Made by a program: the position numbers and the translations under genes
From: Bovifimicola ammoniilytica
GTDB lineage: Bacteria; Bacillota; Clostridia; Lachnospirales; Lachnospiraceae
Assembly (NCBI RefSeq): GCF_025567085.1
Contig: NZ_JAOQJN010000002.1
Location: forward strand, 124,001-188,000
Direction of reading: 5' to 3'
DNA: 64,000 bases
Notes under the pieces: generated by a model
The model's database searches: none
Seen by the model: only the letters and a program-made list of their open reading frames with translations
What the model was told of the DNA's origin: nothing
In this document: positions 35,340 to 44,848 of the stretch, one piece after another
Position numbering within the stretch: position 1 is the first letter of the stretch
Layout: each line of letters opens with the position of its first letter

Positions 35340-37442
35340 ATGAAAAAAAGTAAAAAGATAATTAGTATTATAATGGCAGTAGTTATGATGACGCTTTCGG
35401 TTATTGTTGTATCAAAGACATTATTTAATAATACTCCTGGAAATGGTAATGAAGAAGATAAGAATATACAGGGCAGGGAACAGGGAGTTAATCCTGTAGA
35501 TGATAAGATTATCCAGTCTATAGATGGTAAAGAAGAGTTGGGCAGGTATGTAAAGGAATATGTTAAAAATAATGCATTGGCATTTGAAAAAGAAATTAAT
35601 AGTCTTGAAGAAGCTTATGTAGAGAAAACTGATTCTAAATCAGATAGTACAGGTATTGCTACCGGGACTGATACGGATTATTATAAGAATAATGAACAGA
35701 CAAATGGTGTTACAGAGGGAGATATAACTATAACAGATGGTAAATATATCTATATATATTCAGATAATAAGAAAAATATAAGAATAATAGAGGCTGATAA
35801 TGATAAATTGAATGAAGTCGGTATAATCGATATATTAGATAACTTAGAAGAAAATACGTATACATATAATGGAAAAATATATGTATATGGTGATAAATTA
35901 GTATGCTTAATGAATACAGAAAGAATGAACTCTCCATATATTAACGGATATGAAAATTTTATAGTTAATGATTGTGCATATTTTGATAACTGCAGAGACA
36001 CGATAATTGTTTTATATGATATTTCTGAAAGAGATAAGCCAGTATTTATTAATAAAATAACTGTTGACAATGAATATGTACAGTCAAGAATGGTTGGTAA
36101 TCATTTATATGTAATGACTCAGAAGAGTTTCTATGATGTTTTATATGGATATATGGAAGAATATGGGGATAATGAAGAGAATAAAGAGAAAATTGAAGAT
36201 ATCTCATATGAAGAACTTGCAGGTAAAGTCATAACTAAGATAAATGGTAAAGAAGTATCAACAGATAATATATATTGCCCTGATAATGAACAGAGTGGTG
36301 AGCCATCGACCTGTACGGTTATTGCATTAGACATTAATAATGATTTGAATGTTACTGATAATTGCACTATAATTGGAAGTATTGATGATGTATATGTAAG
36401 TGAACAATTTATATATTTATTTAACAGGGTAAGTAAGAATGATGATGAAAGCAGAACTAGTACTTATAAGGAATTAACAGATGTAATAAAGTTTAAATAT
36501 GGTGATGGTAATGTTGAGCCTTATGCAAAGGGAAATATAGATGGTACAGTTAATAATCAGTTTTCGGCAGATGAGTATGATGGTTATCTCAGAGTTGTTA
36601 CGACTGAGTATGAATATAATATGATATATGAACCATCTGATATTGAAGAGTTTCAGGATAAATATAGAAATAACGTATATGTATTAGATGATAAATTAAA
36701 TGTATATGGAAGAATAGAGGGACTTGCTGAAGACGAGAGAATTTATTCAGCGAGATTTATGAAAGATAAAGGATATTTTGTAACATTTAGAAATACAGAC
36801 CCATTATTTGTAGTAGATTTCTCGAAGCCTGATAATCCTAAAATATTAAGTGAGTTAAAAGTAACAGGCTTTTCATCATATCTTCATATGTGGAATGATA
36901 ACTTATTACTTGGAATAGGTATGGAAGCAAATGAAAGTGGCATTACAAGTGGTGTTAAGTTATCAATGTTTGATATATCAGACCTTAATAATACAAAAGA
37001 AATTGCAAAATATGTAGAAGAAGACACAGAAGCATACGAAGCACTTAATAATTATAAAGAAATTTTAGTTGATGAGAATAAGAATCTCATTGGTTTAGAG
37101 ATGAGTAAAGATAACAATAATAGAATTGAAGAAAGTACCAGTACAGAGAGTAATAGTACATCATATAATAGTGATAAAAGCAGTAACTATGAGAAATTTA
37201 TAGGTTACAGTCAATATTATGTTTTATACAGATATGATAATAATTCATTTACAGAATTACTAAAGTATGATTATAATAAGTTTAATAATTTAAAATTTAC
37301 AGAATTTGATTATGAGAAAATGTATTGTGATTATAGAGGACTATATATAGGGAATTATTTATATATAATTACTATGGATAAGGGAGTTCAGGCAATTAAT
37401 TTAAGTGATTTATCATATGGAGATAATCTTATATTTAATTAG
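35340..37442 (+). CDS. Secreted beta-propeller domain protein
   Basis: 700 aa. An N-terminal signal or anchor (IISIIMAVVMMTLSVIVVS) is followed by a short charged linker and the beta-propeller domain of the PF09826 type: DYYKNNEQTNGVTEGDITIT, DGKYIYIYSDN, repeated blade-like segments such as FDISDLNNTKE, and NLSDLSYG at the end. The molecular role is unknown. An SD touches the ATG at 35331, so the ATG at 35340 is preferred. It is followed by an ECF sigma factor and a membrane protein, and probably forms one operon with them. Confidence 0.85.
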   Translation: MKKSKKIISIIMAVVMMTLSVIVVSKTLFNNTPGNGNEEDKNIQGREQGVNPVDDKIIQSIDGKEELGRYVKEYVKNNALAFEKEINSLEEAYVEKTDSKSDSTGIATGTDTDYYKNNEQTNGVTEGDITITDGKYIYIYSDNKKNIRIIEADNDKLNEVGIIDILDNLEENTYTYNGKIYVYGDKLVCLMNTERMNSPYINGYENFIVNDCAYFDNCRDTIIVLYDISERDKPVFINKITVDNEYVQSRMVGNHLYVMTQKSFYDVLYGYMEEYGDNEENKEKIEDISYEELAGKVITKINGKEVSTDNIYCPDNEQSGEPSTCTVIALDINNDLNVTDNCTIIGSIDDVYVSEQFIYLFNRVSKNDDESRTSTYKELTDVIKFKYGDGNVEPYAKGNIDGTVNNQFSADEYDGYLRVVTTEYEYNMIYEPSDIEEFQDKYRNNVYVLDDKLNVYGRIEGLAEDERIYSARFMKDKGYFVTFRNTDPLFVVDFSKPDNPKILSELKVTGFSSYLHMWNDNLLLGIGMEANESGITSGVKLSMFDISDLNNTKEIAKYVEEDTEAYEALNNYKEILVDENKNLIGLEMSKDNNNRIEESTSTESNSTSYNSDKSSNYEKFIGYSQYYVLYRYDNNSFTELLKYDYNKFNNLKFTEFDYEKMYCDYRGLYIGNYLYIITMDKGVQAINLSDLSYGDNLIFN

Positions 37443-37470
37443 TCCGAAGATAGGAAAGGACGTGTAATAT

Positions 37471-37995
37471 TTGACAATTGATGAAGAACTAGTAGCTTTG
37501 GCAAAGCTAGGAGAAGATGATGCTTTTTCAAAGCTATATGCATCGGTATATAAAGATATGTATAAATATGCATATTATATGCTTGGAGATGCTTATGATG
37601 CAGAAGATGTAGTGAGTGAAACGGTTTTAGAAATGTATTCGGGTATAAAAAGTCTTAGACAGAATAGTTTATTCGGTGCATGGACATTTAAGATATTATC
37701 TAACAAATGTAAAAGAAGGCGAAAACAGTATTTGAAGAAAACGATTTCACTTGATGATGAAGATCAGAATATTGAATTGTATGAAAGTCAGTGTGACTTA
37801 GAATTAAAACACGATTTAGAGCTAGCATTAGATATATTATCACTAGAAGAAAGAGAGATAGTATCCTTATCGGTATTTTGCGGCTATAACAGTAATGAAA
37901 TAGGCGAAATTCTTCAAATAAAGCCGGCAACGGCAAGGTCGAAGCTTAGCAGAGCCTTAGCTAAAATGCAAAGGAAGATGAAAGTTCAGTTTTAA
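37471..37995 (+). CDS. ECF-type RNA polymerase sigma factor
   Basis: 174 aa from a TTG start preceded by GGAAAGGA. Region 2 is in DAFSKLYASVYKDMYKYAYY and AYDAEDVVSETVLEMY; region 4 is ILSLEEREIVSLSVFCGYN and ATARSKLSRALAKMQ. It redirects RNA polymerase to a small regulon. The following membrane gene is the likely anti-sigma factor, and the upstream beta-propeller gene may be a sensor or target. No promoter specific to it was identified. Confidence 0.9.
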   Translation: MTIDEELVALAKLGEDDAFSKLYASVYKDMYKYAYYMLGDAYDAEDVVSETVLEMYSGIKSLRQNSLFGAWTFKILSNKCKRRRKQYLKKTISLDDEDQNIELYESQCDLELKHDLELALDILSLEEREIVSLSVFCGYNSNEIGEILQIKPATARSKLSRALAKMQRKMKVQF

Positions 37996-38021
37996 CATAT
38001 TGCGAAATGGAGGTTTCTATA

Positions 38022-38867
38022 ATGAATAAAGAGAATCCTGACGAGATAGTGAAAAGAATCAGAGAGAAATTACCGGATGATGAAATTCCAGAGTCATTAT
38101 TACCTGAAAATGTGATGCAGAAGATAAAAGCCGGACAAAATATAAATATACAACAAAATCTAAATATAGATGTTAATTCATATAGAGATAAAATAAGAAG
38201 CCATAGAATGAGAATGTTAAAGATATCCGGCTTAGCTGCTTCCATAGCAGTGGCAATGTTATGCATAACATTTGCACTTGGTACAAATTCAGGAAAGCTG
38301 CTTGATACAGATAAAACAGGAATTAATAAGGAAAGTAGTAAATGGCAGGATAGCCAATATACAGGTTCGACGGCTTCTGGTATAGAAAATAATGAATATA
38401 GTGGCAGTGTATATGAAGATGCAGAAATTGCAGAAACTGCTACGGAAAGCTATGATGAAGTTAACGATAGTTATATGAGTAAGGATTTAGTTAGCAATAG
38501 TGAACAATTCCAAGATGATAATGCAGGCAATAATGAGTATTGTGAGAATATATATAGCAATAATATAAGTGGCAGCTCTGATTTAAAATATGGTATCTTT
38601 TATCTGTATGACAATGATAAAGTGATATCAGAGATTTATTATCTTAAAAACATTGCCATATCAGATAGATTTATGGTTAGATATATGGGATATAAAGTTG
38701 TCGATAATAAACTCACTATTTGTCTGGTATATGATAATTTCAGAAAAAGCTATACAGATGCTGGAGATGTAGAAAATAAGAATGTAGAAAGTAATAATGT
38801 ATATGATAATATAATTAACTTAGAATATGATATTACAGACCTTACTAAACCAAAGCTTATGGATTAG
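38022..38867 (+). CDS. Putative anti-sigma-like membrane protein
   Basis: 281 aa, no named family seen. The N-terminal 65 residues are cytoplasmic and charged (PDEIVKRIREKLPDDEIPES), then one membrane helix (ISGLAASIAVAMLCITFALG, about 68-87), an external Ser/Asn/Glu-rich linker, and a C-terminal beta-rich domain ending NLEYDITDLTKPKLMD, which echoes the propeller protein. Gene order after an ECF sigma factor and this topology suggest an anti-sigma factor; no zinc HxxxCxxC motif is present. SD ATGGAGG precedes the ATG. Confidence 0.6.
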   Translation: MNKENPDEIVKRIREKLPDDEIPESLLPENVMQKIKAGQNINIQQNLNIDVNSYRDKIRSHRMRMLKISGLAASIAVAMLCITFALGTNSGKLLDTDKTGINKESSKWQDSQYTGSTASGIENNEYSGSVYEDAEIAETATESYDEVNDSYMSKDLVSNSEQFQDDNAGNNEYCENIYSNNISGSSDLKYGIFYLYDNDKVISEIYYLKNIAISDRFMVRYMGYKVVDNKLTICLVYDNFRKSYTDAGDVENKNVESNNVYDNIINLEYDITDLTKPKLMD

Positions 38868-38974
38868 CAATAAAATGCATAAATAAATAATATGAATGAA
38901 TAATTAGTAATTGCATTATGTCGAAAAAAATGATAAGATTTTATTCAGAGAAATTTTTTAGGAGGAATGTTATC

Positions 38975-40249
38975 ATGGGAATGACAATGACACAGAAGAT
39001 TTTAGCAGCTCATGCAGGACTTGAAAGCGTTACAGCAGGTCAGTTAATAGAGGCTAATCTCGATTTGGTATTAGGAAATGATGTTACATCTCCGGTTGCC
39101 ATTGGTGAAATGAAGAAAATGAAAGTTGATGGTGTATTTGATAAAGACAAGATTGCAATTGTTCTAGACCATTTTACCCCTAATAAGGATATAAAGTCAG
39201 CAGAATTATGTAAATGTGCTAAGGAATTTGCTTGTGCTAATGATATAACTAATTTCTTTGAGACAGGAGAAGTTGGTATAGAGCATGCATTATTACCTGA
39301 AAAAGGTCTTGTAGTAGCAGGTGATGTTGTTATCGGTGCAGATTCACATACTTGTACATATGGTGCATTAGGTGCATTCTCTACAGGTGTAGGTAGTACA
39401 GATATGGCAGCAGGTATGGCTACAGGTAAAGCATGGTTTAAAGTTCCATCTGCAATTAAGTTTAACTTAGTTGGTAAACCATCTAAATGGGTTAGTGGTA
39501 AAGATGTAATTCTTCATATTATCGGTTTAATTGGTGTAGACGGCGCATTATATAAATCAATGGAATTTGTTGGCGATGGTATTAAATATTTATCAATGGA
39601 CGATAGATTCGCAATGACTAATATGGCAATTGAAGCAGGCGGAAAGAATGGTATCTTCCCTGTAGATGAACTTGCAATTGAATATATGAAAGAGCATTCT
39701 AAAAAGGAATATAGAGTATTTGAGGCTGATGCTGATGCCGAATATGATGAAGAGTATACAATTGATTTAAGCACACTTAAGTCAACAGTTGCATATCCTC
39801 ATTTACCAGAGAATACAAAGACAATTGATGAGATTAAGGCAGAACCTGATGTAAAAATTGACCAGGTTGTAATCGGTTCTTGTACAAACGGACGAATTGA
39901 GGACTTAAGAGTTGCTGCAGAAGTTATGAAAGGCAGAAAAGTCGCTAAAGGAGTAAGAACTATTGTAATTCCAGCAACACAGGCTATATATCTTCAGGCT
40001 TTGGAAGAGGGATTACTTACCATATTTATTAAGGCAGGAGCAGCAGTAAGTACACCAACTTGTGGACCATGTCTTGGTGGTCATATGGGAATTCTTGCTA
40101 AGGGAGAAAGAGCAGTTGCCACAACTAACAGAAATTTTGTTGGACGTATGGGAGATCCTGAATCAGAAGTATATCTTGCAAGTCCTGCAGTAGCAGCAGC
40201 AAGTGCCATAACAGGTAAGATTTCCGGACCTGAAGAATTAGGATTATAG
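38975..40249 (+). CDS. leuC: 3-isopropylmalate dehydratase large subunit
   Basis: 424-aa aconitase-family enzyme that isomerises isopropylmalate in leucine synthesis. Fe-S ligands: IGSCTNGR and TCGPCLGGH; DSHTCTYGALGAFSTGVGS is also seen. It is the short homoaconitase-like type. AGGAGG lies nine bases before ATG 38975; the frame opens earlier at 38918 but without support. leuD follows after 21 bp. leuA and leuB are absent from this window. Confidence 0.95.
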   Translation: MGMTMTQKILAAHAGLESVTAGQLIEANLDLVLGNDVTSPVAIGEMKKMKVDGVFDKDKIAIVLDHFTPNKDIKSAELCKCAKEFACANDITNFFETGEVGIEHALLPEKGLVVAGDVVIGADSHTCTYGALGAFSTGVGSTDMAAGMATGKAWFKVPSAIKFNLVGKPSKWVSGKDVILHIIGLIGVDGALYKSMEFVGDGIKYLSMDDRFAMTNMAIEAGGKNGIFPVDELAIEYMKEHSKKEYRVFEADADAEYDEEYTIDLSTLKSTVAYPHLPENTKTIDEIKAEPDVKIDQVVIGSCTNGRIEDLRVAAEVMKGRKVAKGVRTIVIPATQAIYLQALEEGLLTIFIKAGAAVSTPTCGPCLGGHMGILAKGERAVATTNRNFVGRMGDPESEVYLASPAVAAASAITGKISGPEELGL

Positions 40250-40270
40250 AGAGAAAGGCAAGGTATTTAT

Positions 40271-40756
40271 ATGAAAGCAATTGGTAAAGTACATAAATTT
40301 GGTGACAATGTCGATACAGACGTAATTATTCCTGCAAGATATCTGAATGTTCCTGATCCAGCAGAACTTGCAAAACACTGTATGGAAGATATAGATGTTG
40401 ATTTCGCTAAAAAAGTAAATAAAGGCGATATCATTGTAGCTAACAAGAACTTCGGTTGCGGTTCTTCAAGAGAACATGCACCTATAGCAATCAAGGCATC
40501 AGGAGTAAGTTGTGTAATTGCTGAAACATTTGCGAGAATATTCTATAGAAATGCAATTAATATCGGACTTCCTATTATTGAATGTCCTGAAGCAGCTAAA
40601 GGTATCGATGAAGGCGACGAAGTTGAGATAGATTTCGATAGCGGTAAGATAATCGATAAGACTAAGAATGAAGAATATCAGGGACAGGCATTCCCTGAAT
40701 TTATGCAGAAGATTATAAAAGCAGAGGGCTTAATTAATTATATAAACAACAGATAA
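40271..40756 (+). CDS. leuD: 3-isopropylmalate dehydratase small subunit
   Basis: 161-aa swivelling subunit that completes the LeuCD enzyme. Seen: GDNVDTDVIIPARYLN at the N-terminus, the family loop NFGCGSSREHAP, and FARIFYRNAINIGLP. Length fits the short archaeal-like form that pairs with the LeuC type found here. It ends the leu unit and meets the AP2-repeat gene tail to tail over a shared terminator. Confidence 0.95.
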   Translation: MKAIGKVHKFGDNVDTDVIIPARYLNVPDPAELAKHCMEDIDVDFAKKVNKGDIIVANKNFGCGSSREHAPIAIKASGVSCVIAETFARIFYRNAINIGLPIIECPEAAKGIDEGDEVEIDFDSGKIIDKTKNEEYQGQAFPEFMQKIIKAEGLINYINNR

Positions 40757-40800
40757 TATAGTCATTGATTATATTGCATAGGAATATACGAATTGTGTAA

Positions 40801-40901
40801 AAATAAGAGCATTGTATGATATTTAGTGGATATTTACAGTATTTAATCTGTAATTAACCAGTATCGGTAAATATCAATTTAACAATGCTCTTATTTTTTT
40901 T
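40801..40901. terminator. Bidirectional terminator between leuD and the AP2-repeat gene
   Basis: AAATAAGAGCATTGT (40801-40815) pairs with ACAATGCTCTTATTT (40882-40896), with an inner GATATTT/AAATATC stem. T-runs on the + side and A-runs on the - side serve both genes. It overlaps the last codons of the minus-strand gene. Confidence 0.8.
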
Positions 40902-41671
40902 GATATTTTAATAGTTGAATGAATGGAAGCATATTGTATAGGTGAGAGTGCCTCAATGTAATTGGTCTGATATGTATTAATTATTCCGGCATCTTTAAGA
41001 AGATGGCATACCTTGTTATATGCGATAGCCGCTTCGTGTTCGGTCTTATATTTACCAATAATGTAATCACCATTAATATGTACCTTTGCAATATATAAAG
41101 GCATACCATCTTTTACAGTCATTGTAACACCGTTATATCTGTTAATTATCTTAATATTTTTATAACGGAAGTCGGTAGGGTCGCCATTAAGAAAGATATA
41201 ATCCTTGCCGGCAACTGCATAATTCTTGATACCATATCTGGATAAAATATTGACCTGCATACCGAAATCAGCGACAAACAGATGACCATTACGTTTCATT
41301 ATCTTGTGTGTCGAATAATAGAATAAATCATCTACATCAAACTTATATTCTGTATTTGAGTCATAATAATAGATGAAGTATTTACTCATAAGATATATTG
41401 GTGTCTTAAAATATATCTTATTATCGCGAAAATTCACCAGGCAAACCCATTTTTCGAAAGAAATTGTATGAGTTTCTTCTATATTAATGTAGTCAGAAAT
41501 AGATAAAGTCGAATTAAGCAAATTTAAGGCTTCAAGATAACATAAATGTGCTTCATCCTCCGTAGGAAAACTGCCAAGACTTATGTGTTTATTTTGATAT
41601 GTAAGGGATGAACGGTAATAAATTGTCCCGTCTTTCTTAGTGGCAATATATACGCCTTTTTTAAGGTTCAT
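40874..41671 (-). CDS. Protein with two AP2-like repeats and a degenerate HNH-like centre
   Basis: 265 aa. The N-terminal repeat (KKGVYIATKKDGTIYYR, ISLGSFPTEDEAHLCYLEAL) and C-terminal repeat (YNGVTMTVKDGMPLYIAK, IIGKYKTEHEAAIAYNKV) match the AP2/ERF-like DNA-binding fold found in bacterial homing endonucleases. Between them FLNGDPTDFRYKNIKIIN resembles the HNH core DxxNNRxENL with catalytic residues lost. It looks like a domesticated endonuclease now perhaps only binding DNA. I chose the ATG at 41671 (SD GAGGA); 41701 is also open. Confidence 0.7.
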   Translation of the reverse strand: MNLKKGVYIATKKDGTIYYRSSLTYQNKHISLGSFPTEDEAHLCYLEALNLLNSTLSISDYINIEETHTISFEKWVCLVNFRDNKIYFKTPIYLMSKYFIYYYDSNTEYKFDVDDLFYYSTHKIMKRNGHLFVADFGMQVNILSRYGIKNYAVAGKDYIFLNGDPTDFRYKNIKIINRYNGVTMTVKDGMPLYIAKVHINGDYIIGKYKTEHEAAIAYNKVCHLLKDAGIINTYQTNYIEALSPIQYASIHSTIKISKKIRALLN

Positions 41672-42168
41672 ACTAATCCTCTTTTCTAAACGATATGTCA
41701 TAAAGAGACATTGAGAAATTCGCTTAGGTTATTTCATAACAGTAATAAAAACTATTTGTTTTCGTGCAGAAACAAGCTATCTCGATTCTATAGACATTTA
41801 CGTATAAAGATATTTAATAATATTATATCATATATGCTATGAAAGGCAAAATATAAAATAGTGTATAAATTATAATGATAGTTTACATAATATTAAATGC
41901 AAAATATTTTTGTAATAATTCGTAAAAAATAGTTAATAAATATTAATATGGTGGGACAAAATATAACTATGAAATATTAATAAAAATAGTATAGTATATT
42001 CAAGAAATTTGTGCATAAATAACTAATGTTTACAAAAAATGCCAAAATAAAATCAGTAATTGTCCCAAAAGTGCCAGATTTGTATTGACAGTTTTGTAAG
42101 TCAAAAATATAATGACACCTATGTTTTAGCGACGCATGTCGCAAAAAAAAGAGAAAAGAGGCGTAACA
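41672..42168. other. Divergent intergenic region, about 500 bp
   Basis: It separates the minus-strand AP2-repeat gene from the plus-strand SleB-like gene. A possible minus promoter (TTGCCT, 16 bp, TATAAT) lies at 41822-41849, and a consensus plus promoter at 42085. A small hairpin GCGAC-GCAT-GTCGC occurs at 42130-42143 in the plus leader. I see no further gene or RNA; the rest is AT-rich. Confidence 0.5.
42085..42113 (+). promoter_or_regulatory. Consensus sigma-A promoter
   Basis: TTGACA (42085-42090), 17 bp, TATAAT (42108-42113): a perfect match for both boxes, 56 bp before the SleB-like gene. Confidence 0.88.
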
Positions 42169-43137
42169 ATGCTTAATATTTGCTCATTATTTCAGAAATT
42201 TGTTGGATTTATCAAAAGCATACAGAAGAAAACATACAGAACATGTATGGTAATAGTATCAGGCATAATGCTTGTGTCTGTTATATGTCTTACTGCAAAG
42301 GACTTTGGTGGTTCAGGAAAAAATAAGACTATGGGAAATGCTGAAAGTAAAGTATCAACGTTATCCGAGTCAGATACTGAAGATGATGATACAGATGCTA
42401 ATGCAATGGTACAAAATTTATTATTTAGCTACGGAAATACTGGTGATGATGAAAATAGTAAAGAGCTTTTAGATTATAATTGTATTTTGCAGATAGTAAA
42501 TAAAGGCGATAATAAGCTTGAAAAATTACCGACTGCATCAATTGTACCGGTCAGTACAGAACTGCTCGGAAAAGAACAGGAGAGTCAAAATGAGACTACA
42601 AAAGCTTTGGAAACTGAGAATCTGAATGAAGCTGAGAAGGAGACAGAAGCTGTAGAAGAAACAACTGTAACAGAAACACAGTCAGAGCAACAGGCAGTGG
42701 TGGTCACAGAGACAGAACCAGAGACTGCTGAACAGGTTATAAATACACCGATTGATATTAAGCTTTCAGATTCAGATTACTACTGGCTTATCAGAATAGT
42801 TGAAGCCGAGGCAGGGGATCAGGATGAACTAGGAAGAATAATGGTGGCTAATGTTATATTTAATAGGGTTAAAAGTGGGAAGTTTCCATCTACGGTTAAA
42901 TCAGTTATATTTCAGAATAACGGAAGAACATATCAGTTTGAGCCGGTTAAAAATGAAAGAATCTATGATGTTATTCCATCAGATACAACAATTAATTGTG
43001 TAGACAGAGCGATTAATGGAGAAGATTATTCACAGGGGGCATTGTTTTTTACAATGAAAACATCATCAAGAAGCTGGTTTAATACTTCGTTAACATTGCT
43101 ATTTGTATATGGGGATCATTATTTCTACACATATTAA
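42169..43137 (+). CDS. Cell wall hydrolase, SleB-like (Hydrolase_2)
   Basis: 322 aa. A membrane anchor (ACMVIVSGIMLVSVICL-type segment, about 27-42) is followed by a long Glu/Thr-rich linker (about 50-205) and a C-terminal SleB/Hydrolase_2 domain: LIRIVEAEAGDQDELGRIMV (catalytic Glu), ANVIFNRVKSGKFPSTV, QFEPV and FFTMKTSS. Such enzymes cleave peptidoglycan; SleB itself acts in spore germination, but this anchored version need not. SD AAAGAGG precedes ATG 42169. It has its own consensus promoter. Confidence 0.87.
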   Translation: MLNICSLFQKFVGFIKSIQKKTYRTCMVIVSGIMLVSVICLTAKDFGGSGKNKTMGNAESKVSTLSESDTEDDDTDANAMVQNLLFSYGNTGDDENSKELLDYNCILQIVNKGDNKLEKLPTASIVPVSTELLGKEQESQNETTKALETENLNEAEKETEAVEETTVTETQSEQQAVVVTETEPETAEQVINTPIDIKLSDSDYYWLIRIVEAEAGDQDELGRIMVANVIFNRVKSGKFPSTVKSVIFQNNGRTYQFEPVKNERIYDVIPSDTTINCVDRAINGEDYSQGALFFTMKTSSRSWFNTSLTLLFVYGDHYFYTY

Positions 43138-43212
43138 GTGGAATATTACTTGTTTATTGATGGCACATATGATATAATTCTTTGAAAAAGATTATACAGA
43201 AAGAGGGATACC

Positions 43213-44700
43213 ATGGAAATATTGTATAAAAGTACAAGAAGTGATAATGTAACGATAACAGCTTCGCAGGCGATATTAAAAGGTCTTGCAAGTGACGGAG
43301 GATTATTTGTTCCTACACAGTTACCTAAATTAAATGTTTCATTAGAAGAATTATCAAAGATGTCATATAAAGAAACAGCATACGCAGTAATGAAAGAGTT
43401 TTTAACAGACTTTACTGAGGAAGAATTAAAGAGCTGTATAGATAAGGCATATGATTCTAAGTTTGATACAGAAGAGATAGCTCCTTTGGTTAAAGCAGAG
43501 GGCGCATATTATTTAGAGTTATTCCATGGTGCTACAATTGCATTTAAGGATATGGCTTTATCAATATTACCACATCTTTTAACTACATCAGCTAAGAAGA
43601 ACAATGTTAAGAATGAAATAGTTATTCTTACAGCTACTTCAGGCGATACAGGAAAAGCAGCATTAGCAGGTTTTGCAGATGTACCTGGTACAAGGATTGT
43701 TGTATTCTATCCGAAGGGAGGAGTTAGTCCTATTCAGGAGAAACAGATGGTTACACAGAAAGGTGATAATACATTTGTAGTAGGCATCAAAGGAAACTTC
43801 GATCAGGCACAGAGTGGTGTTAAAGCTATATTTGGTAATAAGGAATTAGAAGCAGAGATGGACAAGGCAGGTTTCCAGTTTTCATCTGCTAATTCAATTA
43901 ATATCGGACGTCTTGTTCCACAGGTAGTATATTATGTATATGCATATGCTAAATTACTTGCTAATGGTGAGATAACAGATGGTGAGAAGATTAATGTTGT
44001 AGTTCCTACAGGTAATTTTGGTAATATACTTGCAGCTTATTATGCTAAGAATATGGGATTGCCAATTGATAAATTAATTTGTGCATCAAATGACAATAAA
44101 GTATTATATGATTTCTTTACAACAGGAATATATGATAAGAATAGAGAGTTCATATTAACAACATCTCCATCAATGGATATTCTTATATCAAGTAACCTTG
44201 AGAGACTTATCTACAAGATTGCTGGAAATGATGCTGCAAAGAATAAAGAGTTAATGACATCTCTTACAACAACAGGTAAATATGATATTACAGATGATAT
44301 GAGAGCTGAACTTAAGGATTTCTATGGTAACTATGCAACAGAGAAAGAGACAGCAGAAATAATTAAAGATATCTATGAGAAGACAGGATATATAATTGAT
44401 ACACATACAGCTGTAGCAGCAGTTGTTTCAAGAAAATATTTAAGAGATACAAATGACACAAATAAACTTGTAATTGCTTCAACAGCAAGCCCATTTAAGT
44501 TTACAAGAAGTGTTATGAATGCAATTAACAGCAAGTATGATTCAATGGGTGATTTTGAATTAGTTGATGAATTAAGCAAAATCGGAAATGTTAAAGTTCC
44601 AAATGCCATTGAAGAAATCAGAAATGCAAAAGTTCTTCATAATACAGTTTGTGAAGTAGATGAAATGACAGACGTAGTTAAGAAATTTTTAAATATATAA
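43213..44700 (+). CDS. thrC: Threonine synthase
   Basis: 495-aa PLP enzyme that converts O-phosphohomoserine to threonine. N-terminal STRSDNVTITASQAILKGL, ELFHGATIAFKDMALS with the PLP Lys, and TATSGDTGKAAL and VPTGNFGNILAAYYA for cofactor binding. Length matches the long, fungal-like class. thrB and hom are not adjacent. SD AGAGGGA precedes the ATG, and a strong terminator follows. Confidence 0.96.
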   Translation: MEILYKSTRSDNVTITASQAILKGLASDGGLFVPTQLPKLNVSLEELSKMSYKETAYAVMKEFLTDFTEEELKSCIDKAYDSKFDTEEIAPLVKAEGAYYLELFHGATIAFKDMALSILPHLLTTSAKKNNVKNEIVILTATSGDTGKAALAGFADVPGTRIVVFYPKGGVSPIQEKQMVTQKGDNTFVVGIKGNFDQAQSGVKAIFGNKELEAEMDKAGFQFSSANSINIGRLVPQVVYYVYAYAKLLANGEITDGEKINVVVPTGNFGNILAAYYAKNMGLPIDKLICASNDNKVLYDFFTTGIYDKNREFILTTSPSMDILISSNLERLIYKIAGNDAAKNKELMTSLTTTGKYDITDDMRAELKDFYGNYATEKETAEIIKDIYEKTGYIIDTHTAVAAVVSRKYLRDTNDTNKLVIASTASPFKFTRSVMNAINSKYDSMGDFELVDELSKIGNVKVPNAIEEIRNAKVLHNTVCEVDEMTDVVKKFLNI

Positions 44701-44738
44701 TAGATTTAAAATATTATATATATCCCATATATTCAATA

Positions 44739-44777
44739 AATAAGAGCAGGGTGTCAAAAGCCCCGCTCTTATTTATA
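44739..44777 (+). terminator. Intrinsic terminator after thrC
   Basis: AATAAGAGCAGGG and GCCCCGCTCTTATT pair with one mismatch around a small loop; TTATACTTATTT follows. A second palindrome, TATACTTATTTATAAATAAG and on (44775-44797), lies directly after. Confidence 0.8.
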
Positions 44778-44799
44778 CTTATTTATAAATAAGTATAAA

Positions 44800-44839
44800 A
44801 AACGAGCTGACAGATGGAATATTTATCAACTCGTTTTGT
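44800..44839 (-). terminator. Terminator of the minus-strand CheX-type gene
   Basis: AAAACGAGCTGA and TCAACTCGTTTT form a stem nine bases after the minus-strand stop; on the minus strand the 3' arm runs into a T-run (TTTTTTATACTT). Confidence 0.65.
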
Positions 44840-44848
44840 ACTATAAAA

